Shown here piece by piece: positions 35,601 to 48,774 of a DNA stretch of 64,000 bases. The notes under the pieces were generated by a model. It saw nothing but the letters and a program-made list of their open reading frames with translations, had not been told where the DNA came from and did no database searches. Within the stretch, counting starts at the first letter, position 1; each line of letters begins with the position of its first letter. Source of the stretch: Vulcanococcus limneticus LL (lineage in GTDB: Bacteria > Cyanobacteriota > Cyanobacteriia > PCC-6307 > Cyanobiaceae); contig NZ_NQLA01000002.1 of the NCBI RefSeq assembly GCF_002252705.1, positions 1-64,000 of the forward strand, written 5' to 3'. The translations under genes and the position numbers were made by a program.

Positions 35601-36917
35601 ATGGTCAGCCCACCCGATCCGGCCACCGGCCCCGGCGGCATCCGCGACCCCGGCTCCCTCGCCGTGATCGGCGCCGGTGCGGCGGGCTGCGCCTGCGTCG
35701 CGGCACTGCGGCGCCAGGGCTGGGCTGGGCCGATCTCCCTGTGGGAAAGCGGCCGGGGCCCGGGTGGGCGCACCGCCACCCGACGCTCCCGCACGGACGC
35801 CGGCCTACGCATCGACCACGGCGCGCCCCTGTTCAACCTCACGACCAGCCCGCCGCCCGCGCTGCTGGAGCCGCTGCTGGCCGGCGGCTGGATCGAGCCG
35901 TGGACGGGCCCCATCGCCCAGCTCGACGGCCAGGGCCAGCTCCATCCCGGCGGCAGCGCCCCCCACGGCCTGGGCAGCCTCTACCGGGGCAACGGGGGAA
36001 TGGAACACCTCTGTCGCGGTCTGCTGGAGCAAGCCGGAGCTGACGTGGAGATTCACTACGGCCAGCTGGTACGCCATCTGGAGATCACCCCGGAGCGGCG
36101 CTGGCGCCTGCTGGGCCCGGATCGCCAGCTGCTCAAGGAGGTGGACTGGCTGGTGCTGAGCGGCACCCTGCTGGCCCACCCCCGCAGCCGGCTGCTGCTC
36201 GACTGGACGGAGGTGCCCCTGGCCGCCGCCGCCCGCCGCCTGCAGGACGCCCAGCTGCAGCACGTGCTGGCGGTGCTCGCCTCGATCCAGTCGGAGGCGC
36301 GCAGCAACCTGCTGCTGCTGGTGCCCGCCGCCGCTGCGGCCCCCTGGCGCAAGCTGCCGTTCCGGCTGCTGGAGTTCTCGGAGGCGGCCCAACTGCGCTG
36401 GAACCTGTCGCGGCTGTCGGTGCAGCCCCTGGCCGATGGGCGCTGCGCCGTAGTGGCCCACTCCAGCGCCACCTTCGCCTCCGAGCACCTCAGCGTGTAT
36501 GGCTCGCGCTCCTCGATCGCCAGCCAGCTGGGGGTGGCGCCGCGGCCCGAGCAGGAACAGGCCGTGATCGAGGCCCTCAGCGCCGCCCTGCAGGACACCC
36601 TGGGCCAGGCCCTGGGCCGCTGGTTGTCCAAGGCGGCCCTGCGCCGCTCCCTGGCGGGCGAGCGCCAGCTGATGCGCTGGGGCGCCGCCTTTCCCCGGCC
36701 CCCGGGCCTGCCGCTGGAGCTGGCCCTCTGCCCCGCCAGCCGGCTGGGTTTCTGTGGCGACTACGTGGCGGGTCCGGGCTTCGGCCGAGTGGAGGGGGCC
36801 CTGCGCAGCGCCGAGGCCCTGGCGGGCCGGCTGCTGGCCGCCGCCGCTGGGGGTTCGCCCGCCGCCGTCAACAACCATTGCGAGTCCAGCCGGGGCCCGG
36901 CGCCCTTGCTTGGCTGA
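35601..36917 (+). CDS. Renalase-like FAD/NAD(P)-binding oxidoreductase
   Basis: A 438-residue flavoprotein. [20 protein letters not shown] is the dinucleotide-binding fold, [17 protein letters not shown] the usual amine-oxidase/renalase second motif, [10 protein letters not shown] the third, and [20 protein letters not shown] the C-terminal FAD-binding motif. It matches the NAD(P)-binding amine-oxidase-like (renalase) group common in cyanobacteria. The natural substrate is unknown. The last 25 residues are low-complexity. It lies 19 bases upstream of the acetyltransferase gene on the same strand. Confidence 0.88.
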   Translation: MVSPPDPATGPGGIRDPGSLAVIGAGAAGCACVAALRRQGWAGPISLWESGRGPGGRTATRRSRTDAGLRIDHGAPLFNLTTSPPPALLEPLLAGGWIEPWTGPIAQLDGQGQLHPGGSAPHGLGSLYRGNGGMEHLCRGLLEQAGADVEIHYGQLVRHLEITPERRWRLLGPDRQLLKEVDWLVLSGTLLAHPRSRLLLDWTEVPLAAAARRLQDAQLQHVLAVLASIQSEARSNLLLLVPAAAAAPWRKLPFRLLEFSEAAQLRWNLSRLSVQPLADGRCAVVAHSSATFASEHLSVYGSRSSIASQLGVAPRPEQEQAVIEALSAALQDTLGQALGRWLSKAALRRSLAGERQLMRWGAAFPRPPGLPLELALCPASRLGFCGDYVAGPGFGRVEGALRSAEALAGRLLAAAAGGSPAAVNNHCESSRGPAPLLG

Positions 36918-36936
36918 GGCCGGCGCGCGGGGGTCG

Positions 36937-39786
36937 ATGGCTGCGAACCGAGCACCAGCGCCCCAGCAGAGCGATCCCACCTACGACATCCTGCGCTCCC
37001 AGCGCCAGCCGCTGGCGGCCCTGTTCCAGCCGCGCACCGTGGCGGTGATCGGCGCCACGGAGCGGCCCGGCAGCGTGGGCCGCACCCTGCTCTGGAACCT
37101 GATCAGCCATCCCTTCGGTGGCACCGTGTTTCCGGTGAACCCGAAGCGCCACAGCGTGCTGGGCATCCGGGCCTACGCCGCCGTGGGGGAGATTCCCGAG
37201 CCGGTGGACCTGGCGCTGATCGCCACCCCTGCCGCCGGTGTGCCAGACCTGGTGAGCGCCTGCGCCGCAGCCGGCGTCAAGGCGGTGGTGGTGCTCTCGG
37301 CCGGCTTCCGCGAGGTGGGGCCCGCGGGACTGGCCCTGGAGATGGAGCTGCGCGAACGGCTGCGCCAGAGCCCGATGCGCCTGCTGGGACCCAACTGCCT
37401 GGGGCTGATGAACCCGCGCCTGGGGCTGAACGCCACCTTCGCCGGGGCCATGGCCAGGCAGGGCCACGTGGGCTTTCTGAGCCAGTCGGGGGCAATCTGC
37501 ACGGCGGTGCTCGACTGGAGCCAGCGCCAGAACGTGGGCTTCAGTGCCTTCGTGTCGATGGGCTCGATGCTGGATGTGGGCTGGGGGGACCTGATCACGG
37601 CCCTGGGCGATGACCCCGACACCCACAGCATCGTGATCTACATGGAGTCGATCGGCGATGCGCGGGCCTTCATGTCGGCGGCGCGGGAGGTGGCGCTCAC
37701 CAAGCCGATCGTGGTGATCAAGGGGGGCCGCACCGCCGAGGCGGCCCAGGCCGCCGCCTCCCACACCGGCGCCCTCACCGGCAGCGACGCGGTGCTGGAG
37801 GCCGCCTTCCGCCGCTGCGGCGTGCTGCGGGTGGATCGCCTCTCCGACCTGTTCGACCTGGCCGAGGTGCTGGCCAAGCAGCCGCGCCGCCCCGCCGGTC
37901 CCCGGCTCACGATCGTGACCAACGCCGGCGGGCCCGGAGTGCTCGCCACCGACGCCCTGGTGATGACCGGCGGTGAGCTGGCGCACCTGGCCCCCGAGAC
38001 CCTGGCCCGCCTGAACGAGCGGCTGCCGCCCCAATGGAGCCATGGCAACCCGATCGACATCCTCGGCGACGCCGATCCCCAGCGCTACGCCGACACCATC
38101 GCCGCCGTCCTCGACGATCCCAACAGCGACGGCCTGCTGGTGGTGCTCACCCCCCAGGCGATGACGGACCCCACCGCCACGGCCCAGCGGCTGCGCCAGC
38201 TGGCGGCCACCAGCCAGAAGCCGCTGGTGGCCAGCTGGATGGGCGGCGACGAGGTGGCCGCCGGGGAGGCGATCCTCAACGGCACCGGCATCGCCACCAA
38301 CCGCTACCCCGATGCCGCCGCACGTCTGTTCAACACCCTGTGGCGCTACAGCTACAACCTGCGGGGCATCTATGAGACGCCGGAGCTGCTGCCGGAGGCG
38401 GAATCCGATGGCCCCGGATCCGGCGGGCCCGGCGAGCGGCCGCGGGTGCGCCAGATCCTGGCCGAGGCCCAGGCCCAGGGCCGCCAACAACTCAGCGAGA
38501 GCGAGGCCAAAGCGATCCTCTCGGCCTACGCCATCCCCGTGGTGGAGACGCGCCTGGCCAGCACGGCCGAGCAGGCGGTGGCGGCAGCCGGGGCCATCGG
38601 CTACCCGGTGGTGGTGAAACTGCACAGCACCACCATCAGCCACAAGAGCGATGTGGAGGGCGTGCAGCTCAACCTGCAGGGCCCCGCTGAGGTGGAGCAG
38701 GCCTTCCTCGCCATGGAGCGCCGCATCGGCGAGGGCCAGGGCAGGGCGGCCTTCGGGGGCGTGACGGTGCAGCCCATGCTGCGGCTGCAGGGGGCGATCG
38801 AGCTGATCGTGGGCAGCAGCGTGGATCCCGAGTTCGGGCCGGTGATCCTGTTCGGCACCGGCGGCACCCTGGTGGAGGTCTACCGCGACAGCGCCGTGGC
38901 CCTGCCGCCGCTCAACACCACCCTGGCGCGACGGCTGATGGAGCAGACCAAGGTGTATGGCGCCCTGCAGGGGTCGCGGGGCCGGCCGGCGGCGGACCTG
39001 GCGGAGCTGGAGAAGCTGCTGGTGCGGGTGAGCCAGCTGGTGCTGGAGCAGCCGCTGATCCGTGAACTCGACATCAACCCCCTGCTCGTCTCCTGGACCC
39101 CAGGCGTCCAGGCCCGGACGGATGCTGCTTCAGCTGCAGAAGCCCCGACCGAAGCTCCGACCACGCAGCTGGTCGCCCTCGATGCCCGCATCGTGCTGGC
39201 CGACGCCGCCGGCGACAGCTGCGGGCTGCCCAGGCCGGCGGTGCGGCCCTACCCCAGCCAGTACGTGAAAACCTGGCGGCTGCGCGACGGCACGGCGGTG
39301 ACGATCCGGCCGATCCGCCCCGAGGATGAGCCGCTGCTGGTGGCCTTCCACCGCACCCTCTCGGAGGAGAGCGTCTACTACCGCTACTTCCACATGATGT
39401 CGCTGAGCAGCCGCATCACCCACGAGCGGCTGGTGCGCATCTGCTTCACCGACTACGACCGCGAGATGGCCCTGGTGGTGGACCGGCGCGATCCCGAGTC
39501 CGGCCGCCACACGGTGCTGGCCGTGGGGCGCCTCAGCCGCAGCCATGCCAGCGCCAGCGCCGAGTTCTCACTGCTGGTGAGCGATCCCTACCAGAGCCAG
39601 GGCCTGGGCACCGAGCTGCTGGGCCAGCTGCTGCGCATCGGCCGCGACGAGGGCCTGGCGGAGGTGACTGCCGAGATCCTGCACGAGAACGGCGCCATGC
39701 AGCACGTCTGCCAGAAGCTGGGCTTCAGCCTGCACGGCACCCCGGACGTGGTGGAGGCCCGCATCAGCCTGCTGGAGCCGGCCTAG
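36937..39786 (+). CDS. NDP-forming acyl-CoA synthetase fused to GNAT acetyltransferase (Pat/AcuA-like)
   Basis: A 949-residue fusion. CoA-binding domain ([20 protein letters not shown] near residue 32), succinyl-CoA-ligase-like domain ([17 protein letters not shown]), a catalytic-His-type segment [15 protein letters not shown]-grasp domain (about 500-720; [19 protein letters not shown]), then a C-terminal GNAT domain (about 780-945; [35 protein letters not shown]). The layout is that of Pat/YfiQ protein lysine acetyltransferases. In Salmonella Pat the synthetase part is reported to be inactive; here the His of SHTG is kept, so acyl-CoA synthetase activity may be retained. Its stop overlaps that of a deacetylase gene. 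Confidence 0.9.
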   Translation: MAANRAPAPQQSDPTYDILRSQRQPLAALFQPRTVAVIGATERPGSVGRTLLWNLISHPFGGTVFPVNPKRHSVLGIRAYAAVGEIPEPVDLALIATPAAGVPDLVSACAAAGVKAVVVLSAGFREVGPAGLALEMELRERLRQSPMRLLGPNCLGLMNPRLGLNATFAGAMARQGHVGFLSQSGAICTAVLDWSQRQNVGFSAFVSMGSMLDVGWGDLITALGDDPDTHSIVIYMESIGDARAFMSAAREVALTKPIVVIKGGRTAEAAQAAASHTGALTGSDAVLEAAFRRCGVLRVDRLSDLFDLAEVLAKQPRRPAGPRLTIVTNAGGPGVLATDALVMTGGELAHLAPETLARLNERLPPQWSHGNPIDILGDADPQRYADTIAAVLDDPNSDGLLVVLTPQAMTDPTATAQRLRQLAATSQKPLVASWMGGDEVAAGEAILNGTGIATNRYPDAAARLFNTLWRYSYNLRGIYETPELLPEAESDGPGSGGPGERPRVRQILAEAQAQGRQQLSESEAKAILSAYAIPVVETRLASTAEQAVAAAGAIGYPVVVKLHSTTISHKSDVEGVQLNLQGPAEVEQAFLAMERRIGEGQGRAAFGGVTVQPMLRLQGAIELIVGSSVDPEFGPVILFGTGGTLVEVYRDSAVALPPLNTTLARRLMEQTKVYGALQGSRGRPAADLAELEKLLVRVSQLVLEQPLIRELDINPLLVSWTPGVQARTDAASAAEAPTEAPTTQLVALDARIVLADAAGDSCGLPRPAVRPYPSQYVKTWRLRDGTAVTIRPIRPEDEPLLVAFHRTLSEESVYYRYFHMMSLSSRITHERLVRICFTDYDREMALVVDRRDPESGRHTVLAVGRLSRSHASASAEFSLLVSDPYQSQGLGTELLGQLLRIGRDEGLAEVTAEILHENGAMQHVCQKLGFSLHGTPDVVEARISLLEPA

Positions 39787-40763
39787 GTGCTGGGCTCCAG
39801 GAGCTCCGGCCGCTCCGGAGGCTCCAGCAGCGCCGCCACGTGGGCCGCCGCCGACCGGGCCAGACCGGCCAGGTCGTAGCCACCCTCCAGCACGGACACC
39901 AGCCGACCGCCGGCGTGCCGCTCAGCGATGCCCCGCACCAGCCGGGTCAGCTCCCCGAAGTCGACATCCAGCAGCAGGAAATCGCCCAGGGGATCGCCCA
40001 GGGCCCCATCGAAGCCGGCGGAGACGAGCACCAGTTCGGGCTGGAAGGCCTCGGCCGCCGGCAGCAGCTGGTCCCGCAGGGCCCCGAGCACCGCTGCCCG
40101 GCCGGAGCCCGGTGGCAGGGGGCAGTTGATCGTGAAGCCCTCACCTGGGCCACCGCCCCGCTGGCTCGCCGCCCCCGTGCCGGGGTAGAGGGGCCACTGG
40201 TGCACGCTGAAATAGAGCACGCTCGGATCATTCCAGAAGATCGCCTGGGTGCCGTTGCCGTGGTGCACGTCCCAGTCGACGATCAGTACCCGGCCGATGC
40301 CCAGGGCCTCCTGGGCGTGGCGGGCGGCGATGGCCACGTTGTTGAACAGGCAGAAGCCCATGCCCCGCTCCGGCTCTGCGTGGTGGCCGGGCGGCCGCAC
40401 CGCCGCGAAGGCATTGGCCACCTGGCCCGCCAGCACCGCCTCCACGGCCGCCAGCAGACCGCCGGCAGCCAGCCTGGCCACCTCCTCGGAGTGGTCGCCC
40501 AGGGGCGTGTCGCCGGTGGAGAGCTGCTCGCGGCCGTAGGCGATGTCGCGCTGGACGGTCTGCAGGTAGCGGCGGCTGTGGCAGCGCAACAGCTCGGCGT
40601 CTGTGGCGGGCCGAGCCGGGATGGGCCTGCAGCGCTGGCGCAGGCCCGCACCCTCGAGGCCCTGGATCAGGGCCTCGAGCCGCTGGGGTGATTCTGGGTG
40701 GCCCGCCCCGGTGTCGTGCAGACCAAAGGCCGGGTCGAACACCAGGCCGGTGCGCTGGCCCAT
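39783..40763 (-). CDS. Histone deacetylase-family protein (class II/AcuC-like)
   Basis: A 326-residue Zn-dependent deacetylase fold. The active-site set is present: RPPGHHAEP (His-His dyad), [11 protein letters not shown] (zinc Asp and His), [12 protein letters not shown] (zinc Asp) and LEGGYDL (catalytic Tyr). Bacterial members deacetylate proteins (AcuC on acetyl-CoA synthetase) or small acetylated amines. The stop codon shares CTAG (39783-39786) with the convergent acetyltransferase fusion, so an opposing acetylase/deacetylase pair is encoded tail to tail. A small gene lies 10 bases upstream on the same strand. Confidence 0.93.
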   Translation of the reverse strand: MGQRTGLVFDPAFGLHDTGAGHPESPQRLEALIQGLEGAGLRQRCRPIPARPATDAELLRCHSRRYLQTVQRDIAYGREQLSTGDTPLGDHSEEVARLAAGGLLAAVEAVLAGQVANAFAAVRPPGHHAEPERGMGFCLFNNVAIAARHAQEALGIGRVLIVDWDVHHGNGTQAIFWNDPSVLYFSVHQWPLYPGTGAASQRGGGPGEGFTINCPLPPGSGRAAVLGALRDQLLPAAEAFQPELVLVSAGFDGALGDPLGDFLLLDVDFGELTRLVRGIAERHAGGRLVSVLEGGYDLAGLARSAAAHVAALLEPPERPELLEPST

Positions 40764-40773
40764 GGCCCGCTGC

Positions 40774-41025
40774 TCAGGCCGCCAGCTCGCTGGTCTGGAG
40801 GGAGTTCAGGTAGCGCTTGCGCTGGCCCGAGGCCCAGGGCTCATCGAGAACCACCAGGGTGTGACCGGAGTGGATCACACGAGCTGGGCTGGCACTGGAA
40901 CTCCGTTCGCTGGTAGTGGCGCTCGACGTGGACTTTGAAGTGGATGAGTTTGTAGTGGATGTAGGCGTAGACGTGAACGCGGAAGACAGGGGGCCGCTCT
41001 GCGGCGCTGCTGGTAACTGAGCCAT
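40774..41025 (-). CDS. Small protein upstream of the deacetylase
   Basis: An 83-residue frame. Residues 10-48 are almost only Ser/Thr, whereas the C-terminal 36 residues ([20 protein letters not shown], then [10 protein letters not shown]) look like a conserved short motif. No family recognised. It ends 10 bases before the deacetylase start and would be its operon partner. The local codon use in the Ser/Thr tract is unusual (AGT, TCT, ACA) compared with neighbours. Confidence 0.5.
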   Translation of the reverse strand: MAQLPAAPQSGPLSSAFTSTPTSTTNSSTSKSTSSATTSERSSSASPARVIHSGHTLVVLDEPWASGQRKRYLNSLQTSELAA

Positions 41026-41149
41026 AGGTGGACCCTAGGCCGATTTCCAGGAAATTCAGTATCCGCCCACACGCTGTCGCAGTCGGGGGGAACACGGGCC
41101 GGCGCGGGGCTGCAGTGCCGATGGCTGGGGCCGCCAGGTCCTGTCTACG

Positions 41150-45805
<4,656 letters not shown>

Positions 45806-46182
45806 CCTAAGCTAGGGGTTCGGCAACAGGTTCCTTCTCCGGAAGCCTTGGCCCACCTGCTCCCGCGGTCCCACCGCGTTGCCACTTCAAGCTGCGCACC
45901 CCTGAGGTCCGGGTTCGCATCGTGCCGTCCCAGAGCCATGGGCCGCAGCCGATCCCGTCTACTCCCAATCCGCACGTCCTGCCAAACAGCAGGTCCAGCC
46001 AAACGGCGCCTGCTGCCCAACGGCGGTGTCCAGCCTGCAAGCCCTGGCCTGCAGCCCCAGCCCCTCCAAGCCTTCAGCACCAGCTCCATCGGCCTCGGCC
46101 CGGCCCCCTTGCGGCTGTGGCCCTGGCCAGGCCCCTGCCAGGCCCCACCGCCTGCCGACTGCGAACCCCTCGATCGAAACCC
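45806..46182. other. Intergenic stretch, no gene recognised
   Basis: About 375 bases between the large signalling gene and the small gene at 46183. The open frames here are Pro/Ala/Arg-rich noise. It probably holds the promoter and leader of the downstream small gene. No terminator hairpin with a T tract was identified. Confidence 0.4.
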
Positions 46183-46434
46183 ATGAGCGAACAGCCTTCC
46201 CTGACGATCGGTGAACTCGAGTCGAAGTACTACCTCTACCGGCGGGCCATGAAGATGCTGGTGCAGGAGGGCCGTGGGGCCACCACGATCCAGCGCACCC
46301 TCTGCTGGAGCCGTCTGGCGACCCTGCACCACTGCCTGCCCCGGCGCTACAAGTCCCCGGACCACATCCTCAACCAGGTGCGGCGCGAGGTGGAGGAAGA
46401 GCAGGCCACGGCCCTGCTGGTGGCCGAGGGCTAA
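46183..46434 (+). CDS. Conserved-looking small protein (83 residues)
   Basis: Starts MSEQPSLTIGELESKYYLYR, continues with an amphipathic helical segment RRAMKMLVQEGRGATTIQRT and CWSRLATLHHCLPRRYKSPD. It is small, soluble, basic in the middle and acidic at the end. I believe similar proteins occur in marine picocyanobacteria but have no function to offer. The open frame upstream of 46183 is low-complexity and unlikely to be translated. Confidence 0.7.
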   Translation: MSEQPSLTIGELESKYYLYRRAMKMLVQEGRGATTIQRTLCWSRLATLHHCLPRRYKSPDHILNQVRREVEEEQATALLVAEG

Positions 46435-46562
46435 AGCCAGGCCACGGGGGCCGTTCCGACCTCGCGGGCTGGCCTCCTCGGTTGGGTGCATAGACGCGCT
46501 GTCCCCAGCTCCCCGGCCGCAGCGCCCCAGTCCCCGGTCGGTATCGCCTGGGGCTCACGCGC

Positions 46563-46591
46563 AAAAAAACCGCCCCCGGATCGGGGACGGT
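46563..46591 (-). terminator. Intrinsic terminator for the RNA-binding protein gene
   Basis: On the minus strand ACCGTCCCC pairs with GGGGGCGGT (one T-G pair), followed by seven T (plus-strand A run 46563-46569). It is about 200 bases beyond the stop of the RRM protein gene, giving that mRNA a long 3' untranslated region that includes the tandem repeat at 46695-46759. Confidence 0.8.
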
Positions 46592-46694
46592 TGAGGAGGG
46601 TGCCGACCTGAATCGGGCACCCGGAATCCAAGCAGAACTTGGTTTGGGCTGTTGGATCCGCAGTGAGCGGACCCGTTCAACTGAGTGGGGCAGG

Positions 46695-46759
46695 AACTCG
46701 GTGGTTCCCGAAACTCAGTGGTTCCCGAAACTCAGTGGCTTCCGAAACTCGGTAGCTCA
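46695..46759. repeat. 17-base tandem repeat, about 3.8 copies
   Basis: Three full units at 46695-46711, 46712-46728 and 46729-46745 follow the pattern AACTC(G/A)GTGG(T/C)T(C/T)CCGA, and a partial fourth (AACTCGGTAGCTC) starts at 46746. It lies in the 3' untranslated region of the minus-strand RRM gene. The 17-base period excludes a coding repeat. The surrounding sequence 46435-46787 holds no gene. Confidence 0.85.
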
Positions 46760-46787
46760 GCAGCCCAGGGGCTAAGTAGCCCGGAGC

Positions 46788-47141
46788 TCAGTAGCGGTTG
46801 CCGCCGCCACCGCCGCCGTAGCCACCACCGCCACCGCCATAACCACCGCCGCCGCCGCCGTAGCCGCCGCGACCACCGCCACCGCCGCCGCCGCCACCGG
46901 TGCGGGGCTCAGCCTTGTTGACACGGATGTTGCGGCCCATCCACTCCACATCCTGGAGGTCGCTGATCGCCTTGTCTTCATCGGCCGCATTGGCCATGTC
47001 CACAAAGGCAAAACCGCGCTTGCGACCGGTGTCACGGTCGAGGGGAAGGGTGCACTTGCTCACCTGGCCGTACTCGGTGAACAGGTGTTCGAGATCGGCC
47101 ACTTCGGCATCGAAGGACAGATTCCCAACGTAAATTGTCAT
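46788..47141 (-). CDS. RRM RNA-binding protein with glycine-rich tail (Rbp type)
   Basis: A 117-residue cyanobacterial Rbp-type protein. Residues 1-78 are one RNA recognition motif: RNP-2 is IYVGNLSF at the start and RNP-1 is RKRGFAFVDM, with aromatic residues for base stacking. Residues 82-117 are Gly-rich (GGYGGGGGG units). Such proteins bind single-stranded RNA and are often cold-induced. The 104-base upstream region is AT-richer than its surroundings, compatible with a regulated leader. Confidence 0.95.
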   Translation of the reverse strand: MTIYVGNLSFDAEVADLEHLFTEYGQVSKCTLPLDRDTGRKRGFAFVDMANAADEDKAISDLQDVEWMGRNIRVNKAEPRTGGGGGGGGGRGGYGGGGGGYGGGGGGYGGGGGGNRY

Positions 47142-47245
47142 GAACTGGAAAACTATGAACCGACTCGTCGACAGCCCTGAAGAAAGTTGCGAGCTAACTG
47201 GAGAGAAATCTATGAATCGCCTTACAAACTAGCATGGGGCGAGCC

Positions 47246-47491
47246 TCAGTCCAGCTTGACCACGTCCACGGGCCCCTGGCCGAGCCGGTTGAGCTCCTCG
47301 GCAGCCCGCAGGGCCGCCTCGTGGGTGTGGAAGCGGTGGGCGGCCAGGGCATCAGCCACATCCTCCAGGTGCTGGTCCTCACCGGCGATGGCCAGGAATG
47401 TGCCGGACTCCAGGCGCGTGAGCACGTAGTGCTCGGCCTGGGTGCAGTCCATGGGGTGGGCGGGATCGATCTCGGGAGCCCAGAAGTGCAT
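47246..47491 (-). CDS. Conserved hypothetical protein (81 residues)
   Basis: A small soluble protein beginning MHFWAPEIDPAHPMDCTQAE with a second half rich in Ala/Glu/His (HRFHTHEAALRAAEELNRLG). It resembles a single alpha/beta domain, possibly a short conserved cyanobacterial family, but I do not recognise it. No membrane segment. It lies upstream of, and on the same strand as, the RRM protein gene with a 104-base gap. Confidence 0.65.
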   Translation of the reverse strand: MHFWAPEIDPAHPMDCTQAEHYVLTRLESGTFLAIAGEDQHLEDVADALAAHRFHTHEAALRAAEELNRLGQGPVDVVKLD

Positions 47492-47641
47492 CGCTCCAGT
47501 GCGGCTGCAGATCCAGGCTAGGGACGATCGGCTGGTGTGCCGCGGTTTGGCTGCAGTGCCGGATCAGCTGTCATGCCGTGGCGTGGCGGCTAGGAGTCCC
47601 GGCCCCGGCGGCGCTCCTAGCCTTCGGAACACAGCGTCGGG

Positions 47642-48766
47642 ATGGAGTCCTCCATGGGACTGGTGGAGATCTCCCTGCTGGTGCGCTGGCTGCTCGGCTG
47701 GTTCCTCTGCCTGCGCATGCCGGCCCTGCCTGAGGCCCCCAACCCGACAGGGGGACTGTCCTTGGAGGCGCGGCGCGGCGCGCTGCGGCTGTCGGTGCTG
47801 ATCCCAGCCCGCAACGAGGAGGGAACCCTCCCCCACCTGCTGGCGGCCCTGGCCCGGCAGAGCCTGCAGCCCCTGGAGGTGATCGTGATCGACGATCACT
47901 CCAGCGACGGCACCGCCGCCGTCGCCAGCGGCGCCGGTGCCCTGGTCCTGCAGGCCCCGCCGCTGCCGGCCGGCTGGTGCGGCAAGACCTGGGCGCTGCA
48001 CCACGGCGTGCTCGCCAGTGGCGGCGAGTGCCTGGTGTTCCTCGATGCCGACACCGTGCCCGGCCCCCGCTTCCTGGAACACCTGCTGGCGGCCCAGCAG
48101 CGGCTGGGAGGGCTGGTGTCGGTGCAGCCGTTCCACCGCACCGAGAAGCCCTACGAGCAGCTCTCCCTGCTGTTCAACCTGGTGGGGCTGATGGCGGTGC
48201 CGCTGGGGCCCAACGTGGGCGTGGCCTTCGGGCCGGCGATGGCCACCAGCCGGGCCGACTACCAGCAGAGCGGCGGCCACGCGGCCGTGGCGGGCCAGGT
48301 GGTGGAGGACTGGTTCCTGGCCCACCTCTACGAGCGGGCCGCCCTGCCAGTGAGCGCCTTCATCGGCAGGGGCCAGATCGAGTACCGCATGTATCCCGGC
48401 GGTCTGCGGGACATGGTGATCGGCTTCAGCAAGAACTTCGCCACCGCCGCCGCCGAGGTGCGCTGGCCCTGGCTCCTGGGGGTGCTGCTCTGGATCTCGG
48501 GCCTGTTCTGGGCCGCCTGGTGCCTGCCGGCCGCCCTGCTGGGCTGGCCCCTGGTGGGCAACCCCGATCCCTGGCTGAACGCGGCGATCTACGGCGCCTT
48601 CGCCCTGCAGCTGGGGGTGCTGTCGCGGCGGGTGGGGAGCTTCGGCTGGATCAACCTGGTCTTCCCGATCCCGGTGCTGTTCTTCCTGGGGGTGTTCCTG
48701 ACGGCAATCCTCAACCTGGAGCGCGGCACAATCGAGTGGAAGGGGCGTCAGATCCCCACGCGCTGA
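47642..48766 (+). CDS. Family 2 glycosyltransferase, CruC/CrtQ-like
   Basis: A 374-residue membrane-associated glycosyltransferase. An N-terminal hydrophobic segment (6-24) precedes the GT-A domain: LSVLIPARNEEGTLPHLLAA, VIVIDDHSSDGT (nucleotide-binding Asp), VFLDADTVPGP (DxD) and VVEDWFLAHLY (catalytic-base region). Three or four hydrophobic helices fill the C-terminal 100 residues. PLPAGWCGKTWALHHG is characteristic of carotenoid or lipid glycosyltransferases such as CrtQ and CruC. A role in glycosylating a carotenoid or hopanoid is plausible but unproven. Confidence 0.85.
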   Translation: MESSMGLVEISLLVRWLLGWFLCLRMPALPEAPNPTGGLSLEARRGALRLSVLIPARNEEGTLPHLLAALARQSLQPLEVIVIDDHSSDGTAAVASGAGALVLQAPPLPAGWCGKTWALHHGVLASGGECLVFLDADTVPGPRFLEHLLAAQQRLGGLVSVQPFHRTEKPYEQLSLLFNLVGLMAVPLGPNVGVAFGPAMATSRADYQQSGGHAAVAGQVVEDWFLAHLYERAALPVSAFIGRGQIEYRMYPGGLRDMVIGFSKNFATAAAEVRWPWLLGVLLWISGLFWAAWCLPAALLGWPLVGNPDPWLNAAIYGAFALQLGVLSRRVGSFGWINLVFPIPVLFFLGVFLTAILNLERGTIEWKGRQIPTR

Positions 48767-48774
48767 CCACCGGC

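Noticed and set aside
46695-46759. Short regularly spaced repeats considered as a CRISPR array
   Set aside because: Units are 17 bases and directly adjacent with no unique spacers, and no cas gene is present.
46800-46900. GC-rich repeated triplet pattern considered as a separate repeat element
   Set aside because: It encodes the Gly/Tyr tail of the RRM protein in frame, so the repetition is explained by the protein.
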